Below, in pieces: positions 49,989-62,349 of a stretch of 64,000 bases of DNA; the stretch's first letter is position 1; each line of letters opens with the position of its first letter. The notes under the pieces are model-generated. The model had not been told where the DNA came from, did not search any database, and saw nothing but the letters and a program-made list of their open reading frames with translations. A program made the translations under genes and the position numbers. The DNA lies in NCBI RefSeq assembly GCF_021730395.1, contig NC_069361.1:72425001-72489000 (forward strand). The letters are read 5' to 3'. Source of the DNA: Mercenaria mercenaria. Taxonomy: Eukaryota; Mollusca; Bivalvia; Venerida; Veneridae.

Positions 49989-50838
49989 TATACATATAAT
50001 TCCTGAAGACAGTTAACCCCAAATCCCTAGGACATAATCTTTGCGCAATGGAACGCATATCAGATTATCTTTAACTAAGAGGAAGTAGTTAGACTCATCA
50101 ATGTCAAACCAGTCAAGCTTGAAATAAAATTAGTTCAGATAAGATCGCTTGTTATATTTAAAGTCATATTTCATTGATAAAAGGTCAATGCCAGCATGTA
50201 TAGCGCGAAACAGAAGGTCGCCGTTACGTCAACGCTTAATCGTGTTTTAACAGTGTTAAAATACGGGAAGAAACACATCCCGTGGAATAACTTTTACAGT
50301 GTGTATGAATGAAGTTGTAATTCAGTCATATTTCGATCCTGTAATATTTGAAATGTTTTTATATCAAATTGTAAATCAAATTTAGTAGCACTCTTGCTTG
50401 GCGCCTGTATGGCGCCAAATAATACGTCAACGTGACGTGTGTTAACGATTTGCGAAGATTTTCCATATTAGAATTTGATTTTAATTCTCTCTCTTCAGTA
50501 TTAATAGAAAGGAAATGGAAAGCATTTTATTATACTATTGAGAGTGAGGGAGCTGAGGAATGTTGTACGCTTACCTCTCATGTACAAACAGTCCGTTTCT
50601 CCTGTCATTGTACTTGGTTGCGTTCTGTGCCTCTCAAGGATCTACTCATATATTTGATCATGAAAACAAGTTATTAGAGATTACAGCGTATGAAATAACA
50701 CGTCGTCATGGAAACACGTCGTCATGTTACATGGAAATAATAGATTTTATCATCGGGTTATCGTCTTCTTACTTAATATGATATGCCGTGCTGGAATTAA
50801 GATATATTTTCTCTGACGTACAAATATACTTTAGAAAC
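49989..50838. other. Non-coding, nothing recognised
   Basis: Two overlapping plus-strand frames (81 and 73 codons, 50,432-50,781) have no recognisable motif. A short perfect palindrome GGCGCCTGTATGGCGCC lies at about 50,400-50,416. Confidence 0.3.
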
Positions 50839-52258
50839 AAGAGGGTCATGATGACCCTGGATCGCTCACCTGAGTAATATAAGCTACATGTTTCAAATGT
50901 CAAGCTGTTGATTTTTAGAATTTTTTTGGTAGATTTTCCGATGTACAATCAAGTAACCCCTGGGGCGGGGCCAATTTTACCCCAGGGGTCATGATTTTAA
51001 CAAAGTTTGTAGAAGTCTACTAGGCAAAGTTACATATCAAATATCTAAGATCTAGGCCTTCTGGTTTATTTTTAGGAAATGTATGAAGAGTTCCCTATGT
51101 ACAATCAAGTAACCCCTGGGGCTGGGTCAATTTGGCCCTGGGGGTCAAGATTGAACAAATTTTGTAGAGGTCCACTAGGCAATGCTACATGTCAAATATC
51201 TAAGCTCTAGGCCTTCTGGTTTATTTTTAGAAAATTTTGAAGGTTTTTCTATGTACAATCAAGCAACCCCATGGGGCGGGGTCAATTTTGACCTCGGGGT
51301 CATGATTTGAACAAATTTTGTAGAAGTCTACTAGGCAATGCTACATGTCAAATATCTAAGATCTAGGCCTTCTGGTTTATTTTTAGAAATTTTTTGAAGA
51401 TTTTCCTATGTAAAATCAAGTGACCCCTGGAGCGGGGTCAATTTTGACCCCGGGGAGTCATGATTTAAACAAATTTGTAGAGGTCCACTAGGCAATGCTA
51501 CATGTCAAATATCTAAGCTCTAGGTCTTTTGGCTTATTTTTAGAAAAATTTTGAAGATTTTCCTATGTAAAATCAAGTGACCCCTGGGGCGGGGTCAATT
51601 TCGACCCCGGGGGTCATAATTTGAACAAATTTTGTAGAAGTCTACTAGGCAATGCTACATGTCAAATATCTTAGCTCTAGGCCTTTTGGTTTATGTTTTA
51701 AAAAAATTCGAAGATTTTCCCATAAAAATCTATGTAAAATCAAGTGACCCCTGGGGTGGGGTCAATTTTGACCCCGGGGTCAAGATTTGAACAATTTTAG
51801 TAGAGGTCCACTAGGCAATGCTATATGTCAAACATCTAAGCTCTAGGGCTTCTGGTTTTTGAGAAGGAGATTTTTTAAGATTTTCCTTTGTAAAATCAAG
51901 TGACCCCTGGGCCGGGGTCAATTTTGACTCCGGGGTCATGATTTGAACAAATTTGATAGAGGTCTACTAGGCAATGCTTCACACCAAATATCTAAGCTCT
52001 AGGGCTTCTGGTTTTTGAGAACAAGATTTTTAATTTTTTTCCTATCGGTTGCCATGGCAACCAGAGTTCTGCATCGAATTCAATTCTTTGAATAATTTTT
52101 GTAGAGCTTTACCCAAGGATCATTCCTGTAAAGTTTGGATTAAATTGGCCTAGCGGTTTATGAGGAGATGTCGTTTAAAATAGAAGTTTACGGACGACGG
52201 ACGCCGGATGGTGAGTGATCAGAATAGCTCACCCTGAGCCTTTGGCTCAGGTGAGCTT
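50839..52258 (+). mobile_element. Mollusc-type element with seven ~157-bp tandem units
   Basis: Starts AGAGGGTCATGATGACCCTG followed by GCTCACCTGAG, and ends with a hairpin GCTCACCCTGAGCC-TTT-GGCTCAGGTGAGC. Seven internal units (near 50,946, 51,100, 51,253, 51,411, 51,568, 51,731, 51,892) each contain AATCAAGTGACCCCTGG, a GGGGTCAATTTTGACCCCGG palindrome and CACTAGGCAATGCTACATG. The tail has a GGACGACGGACGCCGG motif. Very similar sequences are, from memory, abundant in bivalves. The class is uncertain; the terminal hairpin recalls Helitrons but the 3' end lacks a clear CTRR. Confidence 0.75.
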
Positions 52259-52921
52259 AAAAAGGTGATTTGTAAATACTGTTCTATTTAATAAGTCTAC
52301 AGATAGTAATTCCACTTGCAACAACACACAAATGTATAATATTAATAATTAAGAAAGAGAACATATTTTTTCCCATTTTCAATTTGCGGATACAGGGACA
52401 AAAAAAAAAACAATGATAAAATCCTTCAGATATAATCGCATTAAAAGAACGCTGCCGCTCATACAGTACCTGATAACCATGTTACAAAAAGAATGTTAGA
52501 ACCTCACTGCGCACAAAAGATTCAACGTGGCAAGTACAGAGTGGCACTAGCTGAAAAGAAAGATTCTCACCAATTTCATGTATCAACTAACAAAATTTAG
52601 ATTTACATTCCAAAAATAAGTATTTCTTAGATATCTGTAACATTTAAATTACTACTGCTAACAAACAGTTGACAAACTACCGTTACAATTTTGTAGAAGT
52701 TAAGAAAATTACCTGTTGTTTATATTTGATTTGTCTAAACTACTTGATACTTACAAACAATCGTCATTCATTTTGAATAAATTAATTTATTGCAATTTAT
52801 TATTATTATTTAGCAGCTGTTCCGCTTTGACTGACCGACGCCATGTCACTTTGTGTTTTCTAGATATTCATAACATAACTTTCAATATTTAAATCATTTG
52901 ACATAAAACCAAATCCCATAC
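52259..52921. other. Non-coding, nothing recognised
   Basis: AT-rich sequence with no supported gene or repeat family. Confidence 0.3.
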
Positions 52922-53282
52922 CCTCGAGGCGATGGATTCCATCAGGAATGAGGTGTCGAGAGTGATTAATATAAGTTGTAGAACTTCCTTCATAATCGAC
53001 CTTAAATAAATTATGTATAAACTAAAACCAAATCCGACTTATCGTGTGACCTCCTCTAAATTTTCCACAGCTGTTCGGCTTAACATCTTGTGGTCTTCCT
53101 TTTCGAAAGTGTCTACGAATCCGTGTACATGTAATACTGTATTAATTGGAAATAATGAGTCGCATGCCAATATGTTTTTAAGTGTAAAAGTAAGATATTT
53201 GATGATATATTGAAATAAATATCACATACCAGTGAGCATGACATGAATATTGCCAGCCAGTGAGGCGGCGGAGAAGTTCCAT
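52922..53282 (-). other. Possible two-exon coding start; second part duplicated at 792-894
   Basis: On the minus strand an ATG at 53,282 opens 17 codons (MELLRRLTGWQYSCHAH) up to a donor CACTG then GTATGTG at 53,230. A downstream acceptor TTATTTAAG at 53,001 starts a segment that continues in frame for 26 codons (..KEVLQLILITLDTSFLMES..) to a donor-like AGG then GTATGG at 52,922. The second segment is conserved at 792-894 on the plus strand. The intron would be about 229 bp. The acceptor lacks a strong pyrimidine tract, and no family is recognised. Confidence 0.25.
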
Positions 53283-56234
53283 ACGATATTCTGTCTTCGG
53301 TTGAAAATACCTATGTCAGTCTCACTTGTCTATATAATATATGGTTTAAACAGTATGTCAGCAGTCAGTCTTATATAATTTCATATCAAAGCAGAAGAAA
53401 CTCAAACATGATTTATTTCTTTATTTCTTAGAAGATTTTATCTCTGCAAAAAATGTTAACCACAATATAACCATGAACATGAAATATGAAATATTTTATA
53501 CATTCTTTTCTTATCTATATAAACAAACGCATTGATAATGATTATGGCAATGGAACAAGAACTGATTATGGCATTGGAACAGGAATATTTACACTGTAAT
53601 TATTCATGATATTGATCACTTGTCCATTTATCTAATCAAAGCAGTTAAAATATAGGTTTACTTTATTACATAGTAGTGAGGAATGTCGTAAACAATCTAC
53701 GCGACAGACAGATTTTCATTATTTTCACGGCTTGTTATATGTAAAAGTGTCATTTCGATACAGATCATACGTTCAAATATAATAGAGTCATTATTATAGT
53801 ACTTTGATCTACAATATAAAATTCGGTTCGAGTGAGTTTGCCAGGCCTAAATCCCACGAGCAGCTAAAGTGGCACTTGAAGTCTAATCCGCTCTTGCAAA
53901 ATTCACGTGAGTCCACCGAACATTGCAGATCAAGGTAGTGCTTTAATAACCCATTACTTAAAAATATATACAAATACCTGTTTATAGAATTAAATCAGCC
54001 AAAACTGACTATTTTTTAGAAAAATAAAGATAAAAAAGTGAACTCTTTGACGCATGAAACGTCGGACACCGTGTTTACGTCACGTCTGACGTCATATTTG
54101 ACGTGACAACTAAAGTAATCCTACCACTGAATATTTGTTTCGTATCTGATGGGCGTTGAATACAGAGTTCTGTAATCAGTAGTGATAAAAAGGCTGTATT
54201 TCATGCAGGAAATTTACAGGTATATATTGAAAAGATTTTTCCACTAATGACCTTAAAACAGTTCTCGTAGTAACGTTATTATTACTGTTTGTCAATCATT
54301 CGGTGGTTTTGTGTATTAATTCTTTGAGTTCTCTTTTATGAATCAGTCAAATTTTATCATTCCTCGTTACAAAACAAACACTACAGAGCACTTTTTCTGG
54401 AACGTTTTTACCGCCCCTCATATATCAAATATGAAAGGATAAATTACACAGTAATGCACTTTGCATCACTGCAAAACGTCAACCATACAAAAGTAACATA
54501 TACAATTGACTTATATATTACACCGAGAAAAAAGTGTTTTGTTTTTTTCAGGCGGAATCGGCATGCCGTAATAAAAATTACAAAACTATACAGATAATAT
54601 GTAAAGGCCAAATGGTTCATTGATGTATGACATGCTTTCGTCCTTAATAGTCATGGTTTTGCTGAAGTGCGTGGTTTTACTACATTTCCCAGGTAAAAAC
54701 TTTTTTTAACGAGTAAGGTGTATGATTTTCGATGTGAAAAGAGCCATGTATATACATATTAAATTTTACAGTCATGTTTCCTTTAACATTTAACTGATTG
54801 CTTAACATTTGAACACATTACATTTTTAAAAAGGCGGTGTTATTTCTTTCATGTTTTAATTTTACAGATTTGTGCAGAGGTGTTAGAGGTTATCAGATGC
54901 ACATAGATATCTTATGGCCAAAAAAAAAACAACAACAACTTGAATTGACCAACGTCCCGTAATTGAACACTGTGTTGTTATTTTTCTGATGCAAAACTGG
55001 GATCATGTAGTCCAGAAAATCTCTCCGTACAAAATAAGTAAGTTTACAAGAGGTGAGTTTGAAGTAATGATACTAGCCTCATAACTTTGTTAATTATAAC
55101 TAATTGAAGACATGTACTAGCTACAAAAGAAAGGTATGATGTTGTTCTTTATACTGACATATCATGATGATATTCATCTCTATGTTGTACATTTTGATTA
55201 AGTATAGATACCAACAGCAGTGTATGATCAAATGCATTTGCCTTTTCGCCAACTGTGAAAGTCACATTATAGTGTTTTATAAAAAGGATTAAAACCACCC
55301 TTTATATTGATGTATCTCGCACATGATCCCGATCATTTATAATAAAGTAATGAGTCCATTGTCATATGTTTCGGAATACCCCTTACATATCGGTGTATAG
55401 CGGGCATGAGTGGTGCTTCACATTTCATTACCTCTTAGAACGGTCTCAAACAAACTGTATATGCTATTTACTTGCTTGACTGTTTCCAGTCTTATAGATT
55501 TGAATAACTTTCATAATTGCAGAATTTTAGTGCCATTAAAAGTCGTCCAAACTTAATGTCTATATTTGTATTATTTCTGGGCCTTTTTTGTTCATTGTGT
55601 TCATACAGTTGTCTATATAAGAGAGTTTTGCATGGTTGTATTTTAGACTTCTAAAGGATCTTAAATATTTTATAAAGACGTATAAAACATCCATTTAAAG
55701 TAGCATTGTCAATGCTTCATTTAATCAGGTGTTAATTTATATATCTCTGTCCAACACAAGCCATATCTTTGCAACATATGTCAGACAGATTAAAACTGCC
55801 ATAACATTTTAACGTTGTATGTGGCGTCTTTCAGCTAAATCATCGTGCAAGCTACCTAGAAACCGGAGTGATTCTTAGTCACACATCTTAAAAAATACTT
55901 ACGTTTAAGATATATATAGATATCGAGGTGACTATTACATTTTGTTTCAGATAATATTTCGTAATTCTATATACCACTTAATTTTCTATTATTGCAATCA
56001 TGAAGTATGTGTTATATACAAAAATTCTTAAAAAGCCCTTGAAAATAGAACAACAGAACACATTTCTCATTGCATTTGGCTTTGTACTGAATTGTTCTTT
56101 AAACCATGCCCGGCATCATGCTCTTCCAAATACATCGGCAAATATGCACTATATTCAGAAAGAATTATTCACAGACTTTAAATGGCGCCTTATTTGTTTT
56201 GTTGCCACTCAAATTTTGAATCAAATGCTCTTCA
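53283..56234. other. Region downstream of globin, non-coding
   Basis: No gene is recognised. A ~103-bp segment at 54,541-54,643 (contains GCATGCCGTAATAAAAATTA and CCAAATGGTTCATTGATG) recurs at 56,771-56,873 inside globin intron 2 at about 80% identity. The globin 3' untranslated region must lie in the right part of this stretch, but I cannot fix its end. Confidence 0.4.
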
Positions 56235-56411
56235 CTAAGCTCTCCGTACTATATCTGCCTGATTGTCAACGTCCATATCCGGATTCTCCATACCAAGTTT
56301 CATATATGCACAAATATAATCAAACACTTTCTTCCAGGCTTCTGACACTTGTTTGGTATAGTGTTCCTTAAGAACCTGCTGTAATCCGTAATGCAAGGAT
56401 GGCCAAAGTTT
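56235..56411 (-). CDS. Globin, exon 3 (C-terminal, helices G-H)
   Basis: Fifty-eight codons plus stop, read from an acceptor TTGTTTCAG at 56,412-56,420. The peptide begins KLWPSLHYGLQQVLKEHYT and continues with the H-helix signature EAWKKVFDYICAYMK, ending NQADIVRRA. In animal globins the second intron falls at position G7 in phase 0; this exon starts in phase 0 at exactly that place, after KPHMLK of exon 2. The 22-residue polar tail after helix H (LGMENPDMDV..) is longer than in myoglobins and ends without a membrane or signal sequence, suggesting an intracellular globin. Joined to exon 2 across a 3,535-bp intron. Family assignment is firm; subclass (neuroglobin-like, globin X-like or other invertebrate cytoplasmic globin) is not. 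Confidence 0.88.
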   Translation of the reverse strand, partial: KLWPSLHYGLQQVLKEHYTKQVSEAWKKVFDYICAYMKLGMENPDMDVDNQADIVRRA

Positions 56412-56474
56412 CTGAAACAACAATGTTACAATGAATACGTACATGATCAAATTCATTTGGTTAGTTATATAGAC

Positions 56475-56533
56475 TATATTGTGCTCCTTCGGAACAAGCT
56501 GTAGCCTGTAACGTAGGAATGGCAAGATTACTG
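56475..56533 (-). pseudogene. Decayed duplicate of the start of globin exon 3
   Basis: About 58 bp match the first part of exon 3 at roughly 72% by eye, in the same orientation and 60 bp upstream of the real acceptor. The CAG preceding exon 3 is represented, but a stop follows at once. It looks like a tandem duplication of the acceptor and exon start that has since decayed. A related fragment lies at 1,378-1,467. Confidence 0.55.
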
Positions 56534-56584
56534 TATGATTAATTTTATTTTGAAACAAGAAGGCTTGGTTTGTATTACTGAGTT

Positions 56585-56770
56585 ATATATTTGTTGCTTT
56601 TGAGTTTTAGCACCATTTTTCAACAATATTTCAGTTCATGTAAAGGCGGGCAGTTGACCTAATCGTTCGTGGTTTATGTAACAATATTGTCCTAATCTCT
56701 GCGCAAGTAAATGTTAATTTCCCATATATGAATCAATGGTGGAGGACAAATTATTTCAAACACTTTGTCT
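56585..56770 (-). mobile_element. SINE remnant (same family as 4,125), reversed, head missing
   Basis: The reverse complement shows the SINE body: TGAAATAATTTGTCCTCCAC, TGATTCATATATGGG, ACTTGCGCAGAGATTAGG, TTAGGTCAACTGCCCGCC and a CAACAAAT-type tail. The tRNA head is not recognisable. Confidence 0.65.
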
Positions 56771-57657
56771 TTTTTTTTCGGGCGAAATCAGCATGCCGAA
56801 ATAAATATTACAAAAATTATACAGAGAGTATGTAAGAGCCAAATGGTTGCGTAATGTATGACATGCTTTGCGTCAGAGAGAACAGGCAAATATATTGTAT
56901 TATATATGTAAGAAAACTTGTTTGCTTCCATTCTTTACAACTAAGTTAAGATATATCAAAACCAAACTTTTATGTAACTTCGTGAGATTCTGCATTGCGG
57001 CAAATTTGCATTTTATAAATTAAAATATCATTTCATTAAAATATATTTGTGTTGACCCCTTCCACAATTCTACAAGCTGCGCCTTCCTCTTTTGACCGTG
57101 TATGACTCTTAAAGCCTACTGGGACCAATTTGATATGATTTGAGCCCTTACTGACATTTGCTCTACTTAGATAAATACATCGAATACATGTTTATATTGT
57201 TTGCTTTTTTATAATTATTTACACGCGAAGAGTGAGGGTTTCATCTTGCAGAAGAAAACGCTGTTTACAATTTTCCAAAACTGTTGAACATAGATGGGGA
57301 AACGAAAACAGTCTGGTGTGAGCCATTTATCAGCTTCAACTCTCTAGTGATGTTTTGCCACTGAGCGTCCCAATACGGTGTGCACATTTTTACAGTGAAG
57401 AACATCTCTGCTACTTAACTGACAAGTTTGTCATTGATGAAAATATAACTTCAGTAGTTTATGAAAACGCACGGCACTTCAAAAAATTATAAAAAGAAAA
57501 TTTAGAATCTTTACCAGATTTTATATTTTCAGCTTGGGTAGACCACACATAAAGTATTTCACCAAGTACCTATCTACTGGAAAATAATTCGATCTAAATT
57601 CATTTGCTCTGCCATACATCTGCTGTTAGGAAACTGTAATTTCTCGATATTATACTG

Positions 57658-57945
57658 CCATCTCGGTAGTTTAGTGGTAGAGTGCCCACTTCAAGTGCGG
57701 GTGGTCATGGGTTCGCTCCCTGACCACGTCATACCAAAGACGTGAAAAAATAGGTACTAGTAGCTTCCTTGCTTGGCGCTAAGCATAAAGAGGATAGTTC
57801 TGGAACTGGTCCGCCCCGTGTCAGTATAATGTGGCAGGACGAGGTATTAGGCCATTTGTCTACGGCGGTATATTCAAGTGAAACAGCATTATAAAGCTGG
57901 GCAATTATTCACCACTATAAGTTGACACTGTCGTTTATATGACTC
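57658..57945 (+). mobile_element. Second-family tRNA-derived SINE
   Basis: The head (57,658-57,727) has an A box TAGTTTAGTGGTAGAG and a B box GGGTTCGCTCC typical of a tRNA-derived promoter. The body includes TAGCTTCCTTGCTTGGCGCT, GTGTCAGTATAATGTGGCAG and a terminal zone GCAATTATTCACCACTATAA. Similar molluscan SINEs with a conserved central domain are known (V-SINE type such as RUDI); I make that link from memory only. Inserted in globin intron 2 on the strand opposite the gene. Confidence 0.75.
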
Positions 57946-59104
57946 ATATTATTGAAAAAGATAGATGCAAACCGTAACACACCTACAAACACAAGCAGAA
58001 ACTGACCTATTTCATATTACTTTATTTAGCAAGAGGTTCACTAAAATTCCCTCTTTTTGAATGTATGTGTAACTAAATGAATCAACCAGACACTTTCTCT
58101 TAATTAAATGTCATTCTCCTGTATGTAAATTGTAACCGGGTAAAAATAGATTATTGTGGTGATATACCAGCGGTCAATTAACACACTGATTGTCAATTCT
58201 ATCTTGTTCTTTGAAGAAGCGTTAGCAATCGATAATCGTGGTACATCATCTCTAATACTGAAATGGATTGTCAGAGAAAATTGGGTGTTGACAAATCACA
58301 TTCTTAATTTACTTCAACAAAGTCTTAAGTGAATCGCCAATACGTGATTTGTTTAAATCACGTGTTCACATATATCACGTGAAGCTTTTACGTAAATCAT
58401 ACTTAAGACGTTGTAATAAGGCAATTATCTATAGCAAGATGTTGTGTGTCATGTCAGTACTGGGTTCCACGCACTTTTAACGTCATATTTATTCATGAAG
58501 CAATTTGTTCCACTAATAGACACAAAAAAGGAAGGTAAATACTCACATCTGAGTGAATTACATTGTTGACCATTCGGAAATGAGGGACAAGTGACACATA
58601 GCTCGTTTTGATAAAAATGCCATTAACTTCATGGCTTATGGAAGGCCGATACGCTATTTTAATTTACAAATACTTATTGCCAAATATTAAATGGAAAATA
58701 TTAACCTCCATATATTTCACGCTAAATGCTTACAGCTTCCTGTCAAATTGTTTATGCTACTTTGCAAATGATGATGCATGATTCATATTTACTAGTTAAA
58801 GATCTTTGTCTTTTAAACTTATGAATTTGACTTTCAATTACTTACAAACATACTATATTCTTCCAGACTAATTAAATACTAATGTTATTGTATTTGATCG
58901 TGTTATGAAAAACGGTCGAAGCATGCCGAAATCGCAATCGGTGAATTATGTAATCCCACAAAAATAGTGCTGATTGTCAGAACAGTTCCGCGCCTTAAGC
59001 AAACAGAATTTACCTCTCGCATCTGTGTATAGAATGGTTAAAACAATAATATACGTGTAATGTATGAACTCATACAATGAAGTTTAAGGTTACTTTTCAT
59101 AGGA

Positions 59105-59345
59105 AGTTGAACTAAAATCGAATGGTTGTCCAGTCCAACAGGTACATGCTGTCAATTCAAAGGTCCGTTTTTCGAATCTCGTTCCAGACACTGAAAATTT
59201 CTGAGATGCTCCTGTGTGTCTCCTACCCGACCTAGAGACTAGTACCGAGTCTTCGCAGCAAGCATTAGAGATTTGTGTGTATCGACGCTCATATCAGAGC
59301 CTGTTAAAGAGTCATATATTAATTTACAGAGAGTTAGACTTAGTA
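59105..59345 (+). mobile_element. SINE-like relic, third family
   Basis: A degraded tRNA-like head (GGTCCGTTTTTCGAATCTCG resembles a B box) is followed by TACCCGACCTAGAGACTAGT, TCTTCGCAGCAAGCATTAGA, CGACGCTCATATCAGAGCCT and a segment near AGAGAGTTAGACTTAG. From memory this resembles a common bivalve SINE. The 61-codon frame here is a by-product. Confidence 0.5.
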
Positions 59346-59946
59346 AGCGGGACATGCCTACACTGTATATCTAACATTTATCTCATACTCTCTTCTTAGG
59401 GTTTTGTCTCTCTGTTCCTGCAGTAAAAGTGCCCTTTATTTGCGCTGGTAGAGGATGATTTTCGTTTGTCCATGTATATGTAAAGTACATTTGAATGTAT
59501 TTATCGCGACCAGGATGATATACAAATATTTATGTAATATATAAACGAGTAAATGTTGTGTTACGAAACACATTTATTATAATATATAATTTGACGTCTC
59601 GTTTGTATCTGTGCAATGGAAAGAGCTATTGTGTACATATTTTCGGCTTTAGGATCTAACATTTTTGTCAGTCATATAACGATTCAGCGTGAACAATGCA
59701 GAGATCGTTAATGCTGCTTCGCCAGAATACTACACTATAGACATGATACCCCACCCATGTGCATCGCATTAACGCCAAAAGAGTGATATTTTCATTAAAA
59801 AGGCAGTGGTATCGTCTGCTCGTGGGTGTTCGATCTTTTGCATGCAAAGTGAATTTTCTGCCACGGAGTCAATGGAACTGTTTCGTGATTATACTTAAAA
59901 AGATTTGTTTCGAGGAGGTAAAAACATTACCAATTGATAAGCATAC

Positions 59947-60184
59947 CTTGAGCATATGTGGTTTAACCTCTCGTTGTACGTGTGTCTGTCCTATTGCAAT
60001 AAGGACACCGTTGAGAAAATGAGAATCATCAAGACTTTCTACAGCTGCACCTAGTCCTTCTAACACAGTTACTGCATGTTTTTGAAGCATATCACGATCA
60101 ATATTACACTCTAATTTATTGTCTTGGTTCATCTGTACTATTTTTGGAAACAGTGACTTCATACTAGGCTCCGTCTCGAAGAAT
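59947..60184 (-). CDS. Globin, exon 2 (helices B end to G start)
   Basis: The 238-nt exon follows acceptor TTTATATTTCAG and ends at donor AAG then GTATGC. One leading base completes a codon from exon 1 (phase 2, the canonical B12.2 intron), and the exon ends in phase 0 (canonical G7.0). The 79 codons read FFETEPSMKSLFPKI.., with the invariant CD1 Phe in SLFPK, distal His E7 in LQKHAVTV followed by Val at E11, and proximal His F8 in IGQTHVQREVKP. E7 and F8 are 32 residues apart, as in neuroglobin and many animal globins, so haem and gas binding should be intact. Start codon and exon 1 (expected about 30 residues with a helix-A Trp) were not found up to 64,000, so intron 1 would be at least 3.8 kb or exon 1 lies beyond the window. 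Confidence 0.92.
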
Positions 60185-61444
60185 CTGAAATATAAACAAA
60201 ACAGTTCATAAAAGTGTCAATGTGGAAAAGATGGAAAATGACCCAATGAGAAAAGTCTGTAAAACTTTCTACAAATATTTAACGTGAATTTTGCATGTTC
60301 TTGACACTTCTTAAAATCGATACACGATGAAGGCTATTGATAAATATATTGTTTGATAAAGATTTTACTACATTGCTTATTTACAGTGTTACCGATAAAA
60401 GAAGCTGTCGTAGATCTATCCACGTGTTCGTTAAGAATTTAACCAAACCATCGAGAAACTTCTAACATTTAACCATGATTCGTTACAAATCAAGTACGAT
60501 TGTTTTCCAATACACACTGAGATTTCTATCATTCTATGAAAAGAAATATTACAGTTAATAATAAGAGAGAGAAAAATACCTGATGCGTTTTTTCAACGGA
60601 AATTTACACACTCGTAATTATCGAAAGTCCCAAAACAGGCTATTTTAAGTGCTTCGGCGAACAACTTTAATTTTCTAACAGTTGTTTAAATGTTCAAATA
60701 ATACAGCACTTGATTCTTTCGACTTCATTTATATTCAACTTTCATGTTTAAGGTATTAAAGATAGATACAGTACCATAATCTAGTAAAAGAAATTAATTT
60801 GTATGCCATTCATTTCTTTAAACCAAATCTGACAGTGCCATTCTTAGACATTGGTAAACGTAAATTTTCTTAAGCTTTGTTAATCGAAAAAGCATGCAGA
60901 ATTTTATGCATACTACATATTTAGATAAATGATTTAGGACAAAGTTATAATTTGAACAAGTTGTGGGCATCGAAAAAGTTACGGGCTAGTATTTTTGTCT
61001 TTTCGTTTTCTAGCTCTCGTCCACATCAAGACGATTTTCTAATTAATTAATTAATTAATTAATTGCCATAAGTAAAATATTCGATATTAAAGAAAACAAT
61101 AAATGAGTACATGTACTTTTACTCGAAATTGTAATGAGCTCATAATTGTCTATGAAAATGCTATGAGCGATTCCCATATAACATAAATTTGTTTTTCGAG
61201 GTTATATTTTCATGTGCCAGTATATGTTCTTAGTTAGTAAACAGCCAAAATGGATTTGCACTGAACAAAATGCGGTATATATTTCTTAGATATTCCATAC
61301 AATTCAATGGCGCAGGTGAGTCTGAAATGCGAAGTTATTCCTTTCCGCACATTTTTACGCTAAATCTAATTTCAAAGTGTAGACACAGTCGAAAAAAATG
61401 AACCTGTCCACATTCTGAATTAAATTGATCTATTTCAACCTTAA

Positions 61445-61504
61445 TGAATGGTTTGCCTCCGTACATTGGACAATAGTTCTGACTATTGATAGGCAAACCA
61501 TTCA
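61445..61504. repeat. Hairpin with perfect 14-bp arms
   Basis: TGAATGGTTTGCCT at 61,445-61,458 and its complement at 61,491-61,504 enclose 32 nt. Possibly the residue of a small MITE. Confidence 0.7.
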
Positions 61505-62349
61505 GTGTTTTTATAACACGATATCAAATGTAACTTTTCATATTTGAGTCTTCAAGTTGTAAAAACCAGTAAAATACAGTGCTAAACTATAAACCTCTCA
61601 ATAGCACAAGCTATTTACAACAGGAGTCATGTAATATGTTTTATATACGCAATAGATATGTTTTTTATCTTAAATTTTCTAGTGCCTACAGTTCTCACGC
61701 ACTTGGTTTAGGCAAGCCTTTAAAATTAATGAAATATTTGTTGAAAATGTCAAAAGGTAAGTAATATTTTACTTCTCTGCAATATCTGTAAAACTTGTTT
61801 TTATATAATCATGCATGAGATGGTTCTGGATCGCCAAACATAACTGTTTAAAAGCTATGCATGGCCGAAATGGAGAAATATTATATAAACCAAATAAAAT
61901 TGTATTATCAGGATGAAGTACACTTTACTATACTATACTATATTAGCCGATCTGGAAGCCAGGAAAGGTATCGATACTGAACAGATGTATGTCACTTTAT
62001 TATTAAAAATCCACGTGTACAATTTTGGATAAAACATGCTTTTCAAACATAAACTATGAAACCAAAACATATCTAGTGCTTCATTATTGTTAGAAAAACT
62101 AACGATGTCGTTGTATAATTCAGTGTCAAATTACAAGCAAACTGAATACGAAATTCTTGTAAAAAGTGTTCGGAAACATTTCAATTTTGGCAATCAGTAC
62201 ACATCTGAGATATTTTTATAACATGTCTTTACATCGGTCAAAGTCTTAACTACAGATGAGTTCCAGATGTAAATATAAATCAAAAAACTGCTTTATGAAT
62301 ACTTAAAAGATTGTTCACATCTTCATGTTTGCTGTATTTCTATATTTAA

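Larger units (their letters stand above)
56412..59946 (-). other. Globin intron 2 (3,535 bp)
   Basis: Donor AAG then GTATGC at 59,946 and acceptor TTTCAG ending at 56,412. It contains a decayed duplicate of the start of exon 3 (56,475-56,533), a reversed SINE remnant (about 56,585-56,770), a second SINE (57,658-57,945), a third SINE-like relic (about 59,105-59,345) and the 103-bp repeat at 56,771-56,873. Confidence 0.8.
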
